NCBI GenBank assembly: GCA_934633985.1 | Contig: CAKTYU010000008.1 | Coordinates: forward strand, 38,069-102,068 | Reading direction: 5' to 3' | DNA from: an uncultured Clostridia bacterium | GTDB lineage: Bacteria; Bacillota; Clostridia; Christensenellales; CAG-138 | DNA length: 64,000 nt | Shown: in pieces, positions 7,885 to 16,000 of the stretch | Layout of the letters: each line of letters begins with the position of its first letter | Numbering within the stretch: position 1 is the stretch's first letter | Program-made: the position numbers and the translations under genes | Notes under the pieces: generated by a model | Told to the model about the DNA's origin: nothing | The model's input: the letters and a program-made list of their open reading frames with translations, nothing else | Databases searched by the model: none

Positions 7885-9057
7885 TTATGCTTTTTTCAGC
7901 GCCTCCGCCATGTCGGTATGCTCCCAGGGAAGGTCTATATCCGTCCTGCCGAAGTGGCCGTAAGCCGCCGTCCTTCCGTAAATGGGCCTCCGCAGGCTAA
8001 GCCGCTCTATTATGGCCTCCGGCCTGAAGTCGAAGCACCTGAGGAGCCTTTGCTGTATCTCGTCGTCGGGTATTATTCCGGTGCCCTTCGTGTCGATGTA
8101 TACGGATACCGGCTCCGCCACGCCTATGGCATAGGCTATCTGTATCTCGCAGCGCCTTGCAAGCCCCGCCGCCACTATGTTCTTGGCGGCATAGCGCGCG
8201 GCATAGGCTGCGCTCCTGTCCACCTTGGTGGGATCCTTGCCGGAGAACGCGCCGCCGCCGTGCGGTACGTATCCGCCATAGGTATCTACTATTATCTTGC
8301 GCCCGGTGAGGCCGCTGTCTCCCTTGGGGCCGCCTATCACGAAGCGGCCGGTGGGGTTCACGAATATCTTTGTTTCCGGGGTGAGGTACTTTTCGGGTAT
8401 TACCTTCAAAATCACCTTTTCCCTTATATCCCTGCGGAGCTGCTCCATTGGGATCTCCGGGTCGTGCTGGGCGGAAAGCACCACCGCGTCTATGGATACC
8501 GGCCTGCCCTCCTCATAGCTTACCGTGACCTGGCTCTTGCCGTCCGGCCTGAGATAGCTAAGCTCGCCGCTCTTGCGCGCCTCCGTAAGGCGCATGGTGA
8601 GCTTGTGGGAAAGGGCTATCGGCAACGGCATAAGCTCCTCTGTCTCGTCGCAGGCGAAGCCGAACATCATGCCCTGATCCCCCGCGCCGGTGGAAAAGAG
8701 CCTGTCGCCGTCCCCGTCCTTGGCCTCGAGGGACTTGTCCACTCCCATGGCTATATCGGGAGACTGTGCATCCAGCTTTACTATCAGCTCAAGCTCGTTG
8801 CAGTCAAAGCCGTATTCCGGCTTGTTGTAGCCTATGCCGTCTATGGTGCGGCGTATTATGTCCTTAACATCCACGCTGCCCTTTGAGGTTATCTCACCCA
8901 TCACCATTACGGTGCCGGTGGTGGCGGCGCACTCGCAGGCCACGCGTGAATGAGGATCCTGCTCAAGATATGCGTCCAGCACCGCGTCGGATATGCTGTC
9001 GCATACCTTATCGGGATGTCCCTCTGTAACCGATTCAGATGTAAAAAGCCGCTTCAT
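7885..9057 (-). CDS. metK: S-adenosylmethionine synthetase
   Basis: A 390-residue enzyme making SAM from L-methionine and ATP. It begins with the typical FTSESVTEGHPDKVCD and contains GAGDQGMMFGFACDET, the family's GAGDQG signature. The C-terminal signature region reads GGGAFSGKDPTKVDRSAAY. Length is normal. ATG 9057 has a GGAGGAAT site. It is controlled by a SAM-I riboswitch and transcription terminator in its leader (9076-9222), so expression should fall when SAM is plentiful. Confidence 0.98.
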   Translation of the reverse strand: MKRLFTSESVTEGHPDKVCDSISDAVLDAYLEQDPHSRVACECAATTGTVMVMGEITSKGSVDVKDIIRRTIDGIGYNKPEYGFDCNELELIVKLDAQSPDIAMGVDKSLEAKDGDGDRLFSTGAGDQGMMFGFACDETEELMPLPIALSHKLTMRLTEARKSGELSYLRPDGKSQVTVSYEEGRPVSIDAVVLSAQHDPEIPMEQLRRDIREKVILKVIPEKYLTPETKIFVNPTGRFVIGGPKGDSGLTGRKIIVDTYGGYVPHGGGAFSGKDPTKVDRSAAYAARYAAKNIVAAGLARRCEIQIAYAIGVAEPVSVYIDTKGTGIIPDDEIQQRLLRCFDFRPEAIIERLSLRRPIYGRTAAYGHFGRTDIDLPWEHTDMAEALKKA

Positions 9058-9075
9058 TGATTCAAAATTCCTCCG

Positions 9076-9110
9076 AATAAAAAATTAAAACCTCATACGC
9101 AGATGAGGTT
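9076..9110 (-). terminator. Intrinsic terminator of the SAM riboswitch
   Basis: On the - strand AACCTCAT-CTGCGT-ATGAGGTT forms an 8-bp hairpin followed by TTAATTTTTTATT, ending just before the metK ribosome site. This is the expected regulatory terminator downstream of an S-box aptamer. The GATGAG segment at the aptamer's 3' end matches the left arm and could form the competing antiterminator. Confidence 0.85.
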
Positions 9111-9120
9111 CACTTTTCGT

Positions 9121-9222
9121 TAGCTCATCTTCCGGCGTATCGCCGACGGAATTGGCACCTTGCCGCTGCGGGCAGGTTGCCGGGTTTCACAGGGCCGTTC
9201 CCTCAACCACTCTTGATAAGGC
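9121..9222 (-). ncRNA. SAM-I (S-box) riboswitch upstream of metK
   Basis: The - strand shows the conserved S-box core in order: CTTATCAAGAG, TGGAGGGA-like GGTTGAGGGAACGGCC, CTGTGAAACCCGGCAACC, then AAGGTGCCAATTCC and a terminal GATGAG helix strand. The kink-turn and pseudoknot residues are in their usual places. It precedes metK, the classic target gene, with an intrinsic terminator between. Confidence 0.96.
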
Positions 9223-9242
9223 ATATTCGGTTTTCGCGGTAT

Positions 9243-9272
9243 ATATTAGCACAAACTATTGCGTTGCGTCAA
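9243..9272 (-). promoter_or_regulatory. Probable promoter of the metK leader
   Basis: On the - strand TTGACG (9272-9267) and TAATAT (9248-9243) are separated by 18 bp. Transcription would start a few bases before the riboswitch aptamer, which supports the assignment. Confidence 0.6.
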
Positions 9273-9329
9273 TAGTCTCTTTTGGGTTATAATGTTTCGT
9301 ATATCGTTATTTGAAAGGTATTTTTATTT

Positions 9330-10109
9330 ATGAAGCGTGTTCTCGGCTGTATAAGGCGCGCCGACGAAAGGTACCGCATGATACACCCCGGCGACAAGGT
9401 ATGCGTCGGCGTATCCGGCGGCAAGGACAGCCTGCTGCTGCTCTACGGCCTCAAGCTATATCGGAATTTCTGCCACACTCCCTTTGAACTTATAGGCGTG
9501 ATGCTGGATCTCGGCATATCTGATCAGGACTATCAGCCCGTTGCGGACTTTGCCGAATCCATAGGCGTGCCCTTTGAGATACTCAAGACGGACATAGGCG
9601 ACGTCGTATTTAACATACGCAAAGAGTCCCACCCCTGTGCCCTGTGCGCCAAGTTCCGCCGCGGCGCGCTTAACGACTACGCCCACGCCCACGGCTGCAA
9701 CGTCGTGGCCCTGGGCCACAACCGCGACGACGTGATAGAGACCTTCTTTATGAGCCTGCTCTATGAGAGCCGCCTTAACACCTTCGGCCCCGTGACATAT
9801 CTGGACAGGCAGCAGGTGTCTGTGATACGCCCGCTGATATTCCTGCCGGAAAAGTACGCCCTTTCCGTGGCAAAGCGGCTGGATATGCCCATCCGCAAGC
9901 CCAACTGCCCCGTGGCCGGGCACACCAAGCGGGAGGAGATGAAGGAGATAATACGCTATCTTACCAAGCTGATGCCGGATGCGGACGAGCGCATAATGAC
10001 CGCCATATCTGACACCCATAAGTACGGCATGTGGGACAGGCTCAAGCTGCCCCCATGGAACGACCGGCCCATCGGGGTAGAGCTTTTCAAGGAGGGCAAA
10101 AGGCCATGA
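9330..10109 (+). CDS. TtcA/TilS-type PP-loop ATPase, probable tRNA thiolation enzyme
   Basis: A 259-residue member of the tRNA 2-thiocytidine biosynthesis (TtcA) family. It has an adenylation PP-loop SGGKDSLLLLYGLKL near residue 30, the CALCAKFRRG motif (CxxC) that with NCPVAGH forms the Fe-S cluster site, and the ALGHNRDDVIETFF motif. TtcA adenylates cytidine 32 of tRNA and inserts sulfur; the clostridial homologues are less well characterised. The gene overlaps the downstream DUF1294 gene (ATGA). A TATAAT at 9288-9293 suggests its own promoter, divergent from metK. Confidence 0.9.
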   Translation: MKRVLGCIRRADERYRMIHPGDKVCVGVSGGKDSLLLLYGLKLYRNFCHTPFELIGVMLDLGISDQDYQPVADFAESIGVPFEILKTDIGDVVFNIRKESHPCALCAKFRRGALNDYAHAHGCNVVALGHNRDDVIETFFMSLLYESRLNTFGPVTYLDRQQVSVIRPLIFLPEKYALSVAKRLDMPIRKPNCPVAGHTKREEMKEIIRYLTKLMPDADERIMTAISDTHKYGMWDRLKLPPWNDRPIGVELFKEGKRP

Positions 10110-10402
10110 GGACGCCCCTTAGCGGCATAAGCATAATTATAATATGGTGCTCCATAATGTCCTTCGCATGCTTCATGGCTATGGGCATAGACAAGCTAAA
10201 GGCCCGCGCAAGAAAGTGGCGCATACCCGAGCGGACGCTTTTTCTTCTTGCGGCGCTGGGCGGCGCGCTTGGGGGCATGCTCGGCATGATGGCCTTCCGC
10301 CACAAGACCAGGCATGACTCCTTCGTGATAGGCATGCCGCTGCTGCTGTTGCTCAATATCGCCTGCATAGCCGGCATTATATGCTTTGCCATGTGCGGCT
10401 AA
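10106..10402 (+). CDS. DUF1294 family small membrane protein
   Basis: A 98-residue integral membrane protein with the DUF1294 motif pattern: MGIDKLKARARKWRIPE, then GGALGGMLGMMAFRHKTRH, and membrane helices at both ends. Its function is not known. The ATG overlaps the stop of the TtcA-like gene (ATGA) and has GGAGGG upstream, so translation is coupled. Its 3' end overlaps the convergent flavodoxin-like gene by 4 bp. Confidence 0.87.
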   Translation: MRTPLSGISIIIIWCSIMSFACFMAMGIDKLKARARKWRIPERTLFLLAALGGALGGMLGMMAFRHKTRHDSFVIGMPLLLLLNIACIAGIICFAMCG

Positions 10403-10914
10403 GGCATACCCATTTGTTTTTGCCTCTCTGCCCTGTCCCGCCATATTATCCACTCCGCCGCCGGACGTATGTTTTCTTCGGATACAAAGTCGCAGCCCTT
10501 CTGCATAAGCTCAAGCATGGCGGCGGCTCCTGCGCTCGCCGCAGCGCCGTCCATCGCCCCCTTTAGCATCAGCCTGTGTATGGGACTCAGCTTATCCTTA
10601 TCAAAGGCGCCGCGGGCGTAGAATACCCTTATGCGGCTGTCGTTGACGCCGGTGTTCCTTCTAATTTTAAATGCGGTATCCTCCCCCGCCTCCTCCAGCC
10701 CCACGGCGCACACCCCAGCTATGCGGAGCCTTGCCGCCGCGCAGCGGTATCCCCTTATGCGCCCATCCATAACGCAGCCCATATAAAAGCTCTCACCGTC
10801 GGGGGCAGCTGCACCCTGCAGCGGCAGCGCGGGCACGCCCACGGCCTTGGATAAAAGCTCCGCATATCGCCGGGTGCTTCCGTAATCGCTTCGATATATT
10901 ATAGACCTTATCAT
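10399..10914 (-). CDS. Flavodoxin-like domain protein
   Basis: A 171-residue protein starting with MIRSIIYRSDYGSTRRYAEL, which matches the FMN-phosphate loop of flavodoxin-like domains (YxSxxGxTxxYA). The late segment SPIHRLMLKGAM also resembles flavodoxin-domain proteins of this size. It probably binds FMN and acts in cytosolic electron transfer, but no partner is evident. ATG 10914 with GGGGTG is preferred to an upstream in-frame start. It is convergent with the DUF1294 gene. Confidence 0.75.
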   Translation of the reverse strand: MIRSIIYRSDYGSTRRYAELLSKAVGVPALPLQGAAAPDGESFYMGCVMDGRIRGYRCAAARLRIAGVCAVGLEEAGEDTAFKIRRNTGVNDSRIRVFYARGAFDKDKLSPIHRLMLKGAMDGAAASAGAAAMLELMQKGCDFVSEENIRPAAEWIIWRDRAERQKQMGMP

Positions 10915-10964
10915 AAAAAACACCCCTCTCCGGCTTATACTGCCCAAGGGGGGTCGTTTTTATT

Positions 10965-11459
10965 TTAAAGCGCCTTGACTGAGCTGTTTTTGTAAACGTT
11001 GAAGCGGTACTTGAGTCCGCCATGCTCCCTTTGCTCGCCCCGCTCCTCCAAGCTCCAAGCCGGTATATTTTGTATATCCGGAAAGAAGCAGTCGGCGCAG
11101 CCCCACGCCTCCACCTCTGTCACATACGCCCTTTCGCAGTGATCCAGCAGCATCCCGTAGATGCTCTCGCCGCCTATCACGAAGGCCCATTCCCCGCCTA
11201 TCGCCCGCTTCAGCTCGTCTATGCTGCTCACGGCACAGACCCCCATCGGCACGCTGTCCTTTTTGCGGGTAAACACTATGTTGCGGCGGTTCTCCAGTGG
11301 CCTGCCCCCCGGCAGCGACTCCAGCGTTTTCCGGCCCATTATTACGGTATTGCTTAGGGTCATGCGCCTGAAATACGCCATATCCTCCGGTATGCGAAAG
11401 AGCAGCCCGCCGTCCCTTCCTATCCCGTTGCTTTTATCGACGCATACTATAATATCCAT
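10965..11459 (-). CDS. folA: Dihydrofolate reductase
   Basis: A 164-residue NADPH-dependent reductase of dihydrofolate. The N-terminus MDIIVCVDKSNGIGRDGGLL, the IPEDMAYFRRMT segment with the catalytic acidic residue, VIMGRKTLESLP and FVIGGESIYGMLL are typical. It starts 3 bp after the thyA stop, and the pairing is functional: ThyA makes dihydrofolate that FolA recycles. The C-terminus (YKNSSVKAL) is slightly extended. Confidence 0.96.
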   Translation of the reverse strand: MDIIVCVDKSNGIGRDGGLLFRIPEDMAYFRRMTLSNTVIMGRKTLESLPGGRPLENRRNIVFTRKKDSVPMGVCAVSSIDELKRAIGGEWAFVIGGESIYGMLLDHCERAYVTEVEAWGCADCFFPDIQNIPAWSLEERGEQREHGGLKYRFNVYKNSSVKAL

Positions 11460-11462
11460 AGG

Positions 11463-12293
11463 CTACACCGCAACGGGTATCCTGCCCACGCCGCCGTGGG
11501 GCTCGTACCCCTCAAGGGAGAAGCTGTCCACGGTGAACTTATAGAAGTCGTTGATGCTCTTATCCATGACGAGCCTCGGCGCCTCCAGGGGCCGGCGGGA
11601 GATAAGCTCCTCCACCAGCGGCAGGTGCCTGTCGTAAATGTGCGCGTCCGCTATCACGTGCATTAGCGTCCCCGCCTCAAGGCCGCTCACCTGGGCCATC
11701 ATGTGAACCAATACCGCATACTGGCACACGTTCCAGTTGTTTGCCACCAGCATATCCTGAGAGCGCTGATTCAGTATGGCGTTCAGCCTATTGCCGGACA
11801 CGTTGAAGGTCATGCTGTAAGCGCAGGGATAGAGCCGCATTTCGGAAAGGTCCGAGTGGTTGTATATGTTGGATATTATCCTTCGGGAGCCGGGGCTGTG
11901 CTTCAGGTCGTAAAGTATCCTGTCCACCTGATCCATCTCGCCCTCGGCATAGCGGTGCTTTATCCCAAGCTGATAGCCGTATGCCTTGCCTATGCTGCCG
12001 CTTTCGTCCGCCCATGCGTCCCATATATGGCTGTTCAGGTCATGTATGTTGTTTGACTTCTTCTGCCATATCCATAAAAGCTCGTCTATGGCGTTCCTGA
12101 AGCCTGTCCTGCGCAGCGTCATAATGGGAAACTCCTGCGACAGGTCATAGCGGTTCACCACGCCGAAGAGCTTTACTGTGTGCGCGGGGGAACCGTCCTC
12201 CCACCTCGGGCGCACCGGCCTGTCTGTATCCCACACGCCGTTTGATATTATATCCCTGCAATTTTCTATGAATATCCTGTCTGCGATGCTCAT
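11463..12293 (-). CDS. thyA: Thymidylate synthase
   Basis: A 276-residue folate-dependent ThyA that methylates dUMP to dTMP. The catalytic Cys is in RLYPCAYSMTFNV, the dUMP-binding ILNQRSQDMLVANNWNVCQY segment is present, and HVIADAHIYDRHL follows. The first residues match the Bacillus/Clostridium type. GGAGC lies before ATG 12293. It is first in a thyA-folA operon. Confidence 0.97.
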   Translation of the reverse strand: MSIADRIFIENCRDIISNGVWDTDRPVRPRWEDGSPAHTVKLFGVVNRYDLSQEFPIMTLRRTGFRNAIDELLWIWQKKSNNIHDLNSHIWDAWADESGSIGKAYGYQLGIKHRYAEGEMDQVDRILYDLKHSPGSRRIISNIYNHSDLSEMRLYPCAYSMTFNVSGNRLNAILNQRSQDMLVANNWNVCQYAVLVHMMAQVSGLEAGTLMHVIADAHIYDRHLPLVEELISRRPLEAPRLVMDKSINDFYKFTVDSFSLEGYEPHGGVGRIPVAV

Positions 12294-12577
12294 GGGGCAA
12301 GCTCCTTTATTTTCTTATTTTTTATTATCCATCAAATGCCGGCGCATTGCAAGGTGCTATTCCTCCGCCGCGCTCCGGCGGCTGATAAAAGGCTAAAAAA
12401 GTGCGCGGTTTGTGCGACCTTCTTCGGCGCAGTACCCTTATAGGTATCCATAGCCGTTTTTCGTATTGATTGGGCCCGCGTCTTGCACTAAGCTTTAATT
12501 TACAAACGTTTGTTCGTTATATTTCCTTCGCTATCGCTCCGCGAAGGGCTTATAAATTCAAAGCAGGAGGTTTCAAT
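12294..12577. promoter_or_regulatory. Divergent upstream region of thyA and the collagen-like gene, with 12-bp palindrome
   Basis: 284 bp without genes. It contains the exact palindrome ACAAACGTTTGT at 12502-12513, about 65 bp before the start codon of the collagen-like gene. The central CG and AAACGTTT core suit a LacI-type operator. AAAC-N4-GTTC also resembles a Bacillus-type LexA box with one mismatch. GC-rich inverted repeats lie nearer thyA (around 12362-12383). Confidence 0.4.
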
Positions 12578-13606
12578 ATGTCAGTAAACAAGGTGTTCGA
12601 CGTTGATCTCGATATCAAAAGGCCCACATCGCACAGGGATTTTACCGTGGTGAACGGGGACAACGGCAACAGGATAAGCATTACCCTAATGGACGGCGAC
12701 GATCCGGTAGACCTTACGGGCTGCAGGATAATCGCCGCATTTTCCCGCCCGGACGGCTCCACCTCGCTGCAGGACAGCGGGGCGCAAGAGGGCGGCGTTA
12801 CGGTCTCGTCCGGCGACGCCTCCAAGGTGGAGATCGACCTTTTTCCCGCCTCCTTTTCGCCCGGCGTGGTGGAGTGCGAGCTTCAGGTATACTCCGACGC
12901 TTCCCTCTCCACCCTCGTCACCACAGCCCGCTTCAACTTCATCTGCCGGGAGGCAATAGTAAACGGCGCCACCGTGCAGGCCGCTGCCGAATACCCTCTG
13001 CTCAAGGCCATGCAGGAGGAGCTTGCCTCCCTCGCAGAGTCGCTGAACGGGCTTATGGAGGGCGCCGAGGCAGCCGAGGAGGGCAGGCAGGCGGCGGAAA
13101 GCAGCCGCGAGGCGCTTTACGGCAAGCTCTCGAGGCTCCGGGCGACGGTCTCCATGCTGCAAAGCGGCGACGACCCCACCGCCGCCATAACCGAGACCGA
13201 TGGGGCCAAGGTGTTGGAGCTGGGCATACCCGCAGTGCCCCATGGGCCTAAGGGGGATACAGGGCCCCGTGGGCCTAAGGGGGATACAGGCCCACAGGGG
13301 CCGCAGGGCGAGGCCGGCCCCGTCTCCATATTCCAACGCATCGAGCTTTCCGCCCCCGCCTCGGTGGAGCTTAACGACGAGTGCGAATACTACCTGACGG
13401 ACGTGGGCGACGTCGCCTTTACCTACCCGCCTGATGCGTATTTCGAGTGCTGGATAAGCCTTGGCCTTTCCCCTGCGGAGAGCCATGCCGTCACGTTCCC
13501 CGGCAGCACCTCGTATATCGGCGGCGCGCCGGAATGGGAGGCCTCGGCGCGATACGAGATATCCGTAAAGGATAAGGTAGCCATAATCAAGAAAATAGGC
13601 GAATAA
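12578..13606 (+). CDS. Phage-baseplate-like (BppU N-terminal type) protein with collagen-like repeat
   Basis: A 342-residue protein with three parts. Residues 1-130 resemble the N-terminal domain of phage baseplate upper proteins (VDLTGCRIIAAFSRPDG and VVECELQVYSD motifs). Residues 140-215 are Ala/Glu-rich and probably coiled coil. Residues 222-248 hold nine Gly-X-Y triplets (GPKGDTGPRGPKGDTGPQG). A compact C-terminal domain of about 90 residues follows. There is no signal peptide and no other phage gene nearby. AGGAGG precedes ATG 12578. It may be a surface fibre, a structural protein of a contractile or phage-derived device, or a relic; the sequence does not decide. Confidence 0.75.
   Translation: MSVNKVFDVDLDIKRPTSHRDFTVVNGDNGNRISITLMDGDDPVDLTGCRIIAAFSRPDGSTSLQDSGAQEGGVTVSSGDASKVEIDLFPASFSPGVVECELQVYSDASLSTLVTTARFNFICREAIVNGATVQAAAEYPLLKAMQEELASLAESLNGLMEGAEAAEEGRQAAESSREALYGKLSRLRATVSMLQSGDDPTAAITETDGAKVLELGIPAVPHGPKGDTGPRGPKGDTGPQGPQGEAGPVSIFQRIELSAPASVELNDECEYYLTDVGDVAFTYPPDAYFECWISLGLSPAESHAVTFPGSTSYIGGAPEWEASARYEISVKDKVAIIKKIGE
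13244..13290 (+). repeat. 27-bp-period DNA repeat encoding collagen-like triplets
   Basis: The 20-bp string GGGCCTAAGGGGGATACAGG occurs at 13244-13263 and again at 13271-13290. The period is 27 bp, or three Gly-X-Y triplets. Such near-identical repeats can expand or contract by slippage. Confidence 0.85.
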
Positions 13607-13615
13607 AAAAATCGT

Positions 13616-13643
13616 GGAGGCGGCCAAGCCGTCTCCGCTTTTT
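13616..13643. terminator. Terminator between the collagen-like gene and the pseudouridine synthase gene
   Basis: GGAGGCGGC-CAA-GCCGTCTCC (one G-U pair) is followed on the + strand by GCTTTTTATG, 10 bp after the collagen-like stop codon. A-rich sequence on the other flank (AAAAAAAT) could let it serve the convergent gene too. Confidence 0.8.
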
Positions 13644-13655
13644 ATGTTTCATAAA

Positions 13656-14534
13656 TCACTTTATCAGCCGCAGCATATCCTCCGGCGGCGGGGATACGAT
13701 ATGCAGCTTTTCCCCGGACAGCGGGTGGGTGAGCCACAGCTCGCAGGAATGCAGCGCCGGGCGCGCTATCAGCTCCCGCTCCTCCCTGCCGTATAGCCAG
13801 TCTCCCGCCAGCGGATAGCCTATGGCGGACATGTGCAGCCTGAGCTGGTGGGTGCGCCCTGTATGCGGTATCAGCCGCAGCAGCGTAAGGCCGTTGCTAT
13901 GCCGGAGCGTCCTGTACTCGGTAAGCGCGGGCGATCCCGAGGGCTGTATGGCACGCTTGTATCGCGAGCCCTCCTCAAAGCCTATGGGCAGCTCTATCCT
14001 GCCGCTTTCCGGCTCAACATGCCCTACGGATATGCCTGCGTATTCCCGCCTGAACCCGTCCGTGTGCATTATAAGCTTGAGCCTGTGGTGCATGTAGCCG
14101 TTCTTGGCTATCGTCATTATTCCCGTCGTGCCCCTGTCCAGCCTGCTTACCGGGTGAAAGTTTTCGCCCTCCCTTAAGCGCGCGGAAAAAGCATTTTCCA
14201 GCGTAAGCTCCTCTGGGTCGCGGGTGGAGCTATGCACCGCAACGCCTGCGGGCTTGTCTATTATTACTATATCCTCGTCCTCATAAAGCACGCTCAGCGG
14301 CATATACATTGGCGCGGGCCGCACCGCCTCCCCGTCGCATATCTCGGCGCAAAGCACGTCGCCCGCCGATAAAATAGCCGTCGTATAAGCCTTTTTGCCG
14401 TTTAAGGTTATGCCCTCCGGCCTGCGCTTTAAGCGCGATATATGGCCATCGGACATGAAAAAGCAGCGCTTGAGCCCGCTTTCCACGCTCAGGCCCGCAA
14501 GCTCCTCTGTAATTTTCTCACACAGCTTCCGCAC
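13656..14534 (-). CDS. RluA-family pseudouridine synthase
   Basis: A 292-residue RNA-modifying enzyme that isomerises uridine to pseudouridine in rRNA or tRNA. The catalytic motif HPVSRLDRGTTG contains the essential Asp. It is preceded by VIIDKPAGVAVHSS and followed by IPHTGRTHQLRLHM, all RluA-type. The N-terminal residues 1-70 form a short S4-like RNA-binding part. The start is GTG at 14534 with GAGGA 5 bp upstream. It is convergent with the collagen-like gene; the exact target nucleotide is not predictable. Confidence 0.92.
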   Translation of the reverse strand: MRKLCEKITEELAGLSVESGLKRCFFMSDGHISRLKRRPEGITLNGKKAYTTAILSAGDVLCAEICDGEAVRPAPMYMPLSVLYEDEDIVIIDKPAGVAVHSSTRDPEELTLENAFSARLREGENFHPVSRLDRGTTGIMTIAKNGYMHHRLKLIMHTDGFRREYAGISVGHVEPESGRIELPIGFEEGSRYKRAIQPSGSPALTEYRTLRHSNGLTLLRLIPHTGRTHQLRLHMSAIGYPLAGDWLYGREERELIARPALHSCELWLTHPLSGEKLHIVSPPPEDMLRLIK

Positions 14535-14657
14535 GGCAGTCCTCTTCCCGGTCGTTTATTTTTTGGCTTACATCGGAATATTATAGCCCATGCGCCACCT
14601 TCCGGCAATCGCCCGCGGGGGCAAAATATTTCAATCGAACTTTTTTTGAAAAAGGGG

Positions 14658-14686
14658 TTGCTTTTTATGTTTTGATGCCTTATAAT
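14658..14686 (+). promoter_or_regulatory. Promoter of tRNA-Asn
   Basis: TTGCTT (14658-14663) and TATAAT (14681-14686) with 17-bp spacing, ending 14 bp before the first tRNA base. This is a good vegetative sigma-factor promoter. Confidence 0.8.
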
Positions 14687-14700
14687 AACACTCGTTCCGT

Positions 14701-14776
14701 TCCTCCTTAGCTCAGTCGGTAGAGCATGCGGCTGTTAACCGCAGTGTCGTTGGTTCGAGTCCAACAGGGGGAGCCA
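14701..14776 (+). tRNA. tRNA-Asn (anticodon GTT)
   Basis: A 76-nt cloverleaf including encoded CCA. The acceptor strands TCCTCCT and AGGGGGA pair with one wobble, the D-arm is GCTCAGTCGGTAGAGC, and the anticodon stem TGCGG/CCGCA encloses CTGTTAA with anticodon GTT. The T-arm is GTTGGTTCGAGTCCAAC. It has its own promoter and a terminator immediately after it. Confidence 0.97.
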
Positions 14777-14811
14777 GAAAAGCCCGAAAACGCAATGTTT
14801 TCGGGCTTTTG
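14777..14811 (+). terminator. Terminator of tRNA-Asn
   Basis: AAAAGCCCGAAAAC-GCAAT-GTTTTCGGGCTTTT, a long perfect stem starting directly after the CCA end. Confidence 0.92.
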
Positions 14812-14831
14812 ATTTATTATGCTTTATGCTG

Positions 14832-14963
14832 TCATCTCATCCGTCCATCGCCGCCCATGAGCGCGGTCATTTCCTCAATGCGCTCCAACGGGAACGGCGG
14901 CTCGCAAAGAGGCTTCATATAGTAACCCTTTTCAAAGGTTTTGCGTTTGTTTTCGCGGTTCAT
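14832..14963 (-). CDS. Small protein of 43 residues, unknown
   Basis: A short frame starting MNRENKRKTFEKGYYMKP and ending MTALMGGDGRMR. AGAAGGAC lies about 7 nt before ATG 14963. The composition (charged N-terminus, PPFPLERIEEM) looks protein-like, but no family is recognised. It lies at the end of the leftward cluster and could also be a degenerate gene remnant. Confidence 0.35.
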   Translation of the reverse strand: MNRENKRKTFEKGYYMKPLCEPPFPLERIEEMTALMGGDGRMR

Positions 14964-15253
14964 TGTAAGTCCTTCTGAAGATATGCGGTCTGTTCTTTGG
15001 GAGGAATGGCGTGTGTCGGATTTGCCAGACCTCCCGGTCAGGCCACACGCTCTGGTAATAAAGTGGTAAGCTTCAAAAAAATACTCCTTTTGTCTATAAT
15101 TTTTTATACTTGGTCATCTTCTGTGCGTCGGGGCTTTTACGCCCGCACGGCCTCGGAAAGCTCCATGACAGAGCAGCCTTTGCTTTCATCACGGCCAATG
15201 CGCTGTTTTTCATTCTGTTTCCCCCATAAATTCATGTTCCGAGGCCCGGCGGC

Positions 15254-16000
15254 TCAGTCCCCAATACCCGCCAGCGCCATAAACTTTTTATCCGACTGGA
15301 TCGCCTGTGTCAGGAACCTGCCGTCCCGGAACAGGGCGCAGGTGGTGACCGGCGCGGGTACATTCTGCGCGGATCCTTTGTCTGTGATATGGATTGCCTT
15401 GAACGGGATGCCGTGCTCCTCGGCAATCTCCTGTACCCTCGGCACCCAGTAAGAAGTGTAGGGGCACTGGTCGGTGTAGTAGAGGACAAAGCCGCCCTCG
15501 TCTACCTTGGGGTGCCTGGCGCAGTCCTTGAAGCTCGGCGGCTCCGCGCTCCCTGCAAGGGGCAGGTACATGAGGTTGATCCCGCAGTCGGATATGTCCG
15601 CAACCTTAAAGCCTTTATGGGACAGGAATTTCGGATCGGCTAAAAATTCCCGCTTCCGCCCCTCGGCGCAGAGGATGCAAACTCCCTTCCTGCCCTGCGC
15701 CTCGGCGTCCCGTATGCACTCGGAAAGCAGCTCTGAGGAATACCCGTGTCCCTTCATTGAGCCGGAAACCCACAGGCAGTTGATGTAGAGCCAGCCGTCC
15801 GCCTCAATAGGCGCCCATGCGTTTTCCGCCGGAATGTACTCGATAAAGCACTTGCCCCGCTCCGTGCTGCGGTAAAAGACAAGCCCCTCGTCAAAGCGCT
15901 GCTTGAGCCATTCCTTCTTAGCAAGGCTCTGCTTGCCGGACATTGCGCAGCATATATGCTCCTTTCCGATATTCTCTTTGGTGATACGTATGTAGTTCAC
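15254..16000 (-). CDS. GNAT-fold acetyltransferase with YoaP-like C-terminal domain
   Basis: A 248-residue protein with two parts. The N-terminal GNAT domain shows the acetyl-CoA region around WVSGSMKGHGYSSELL. The C-terminal half from about residue 150 resembles the YoaP-like domain (FVLYYTDQCPYTSYWVPRVQ), a thioredoxin-like segment. The substrate is unknown. Its ATG overlaps the stop of the hydrolase gene by 4 bp (ATGA), so the pair is translationally coupled. Confidence 0.82.
   Translation of the reverse strand: MNYIRITKENIGKEHICCAMSGKQSLAKKEWLKQRFDEGLVFYRSTERGKCFIEYIPAENAWAPIEADGWLYINCLWVSGSMKGHGYSSELLSECIRDAEAQGRKGVCILCAEGRKREFLADPKFLSHKGFKVADISDCGINLMYLPLAGSAEPPSFKDCARHPKVDEGGFVLYYTDQCPYTSYWVPRVQEIAEEHGIPFKAIHITDKGSAQNVPAPVTTCALFRDGRFLTQAIQSDKKFMALAGIGD

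Noticed and set aside
13241..13320. Possible CRISPR-like or tandem repeat array
   Set aside because: The two identical 20-bp units are in-frame coding repeats for Gly-X-Y triplets and are not separated by unique spacers.
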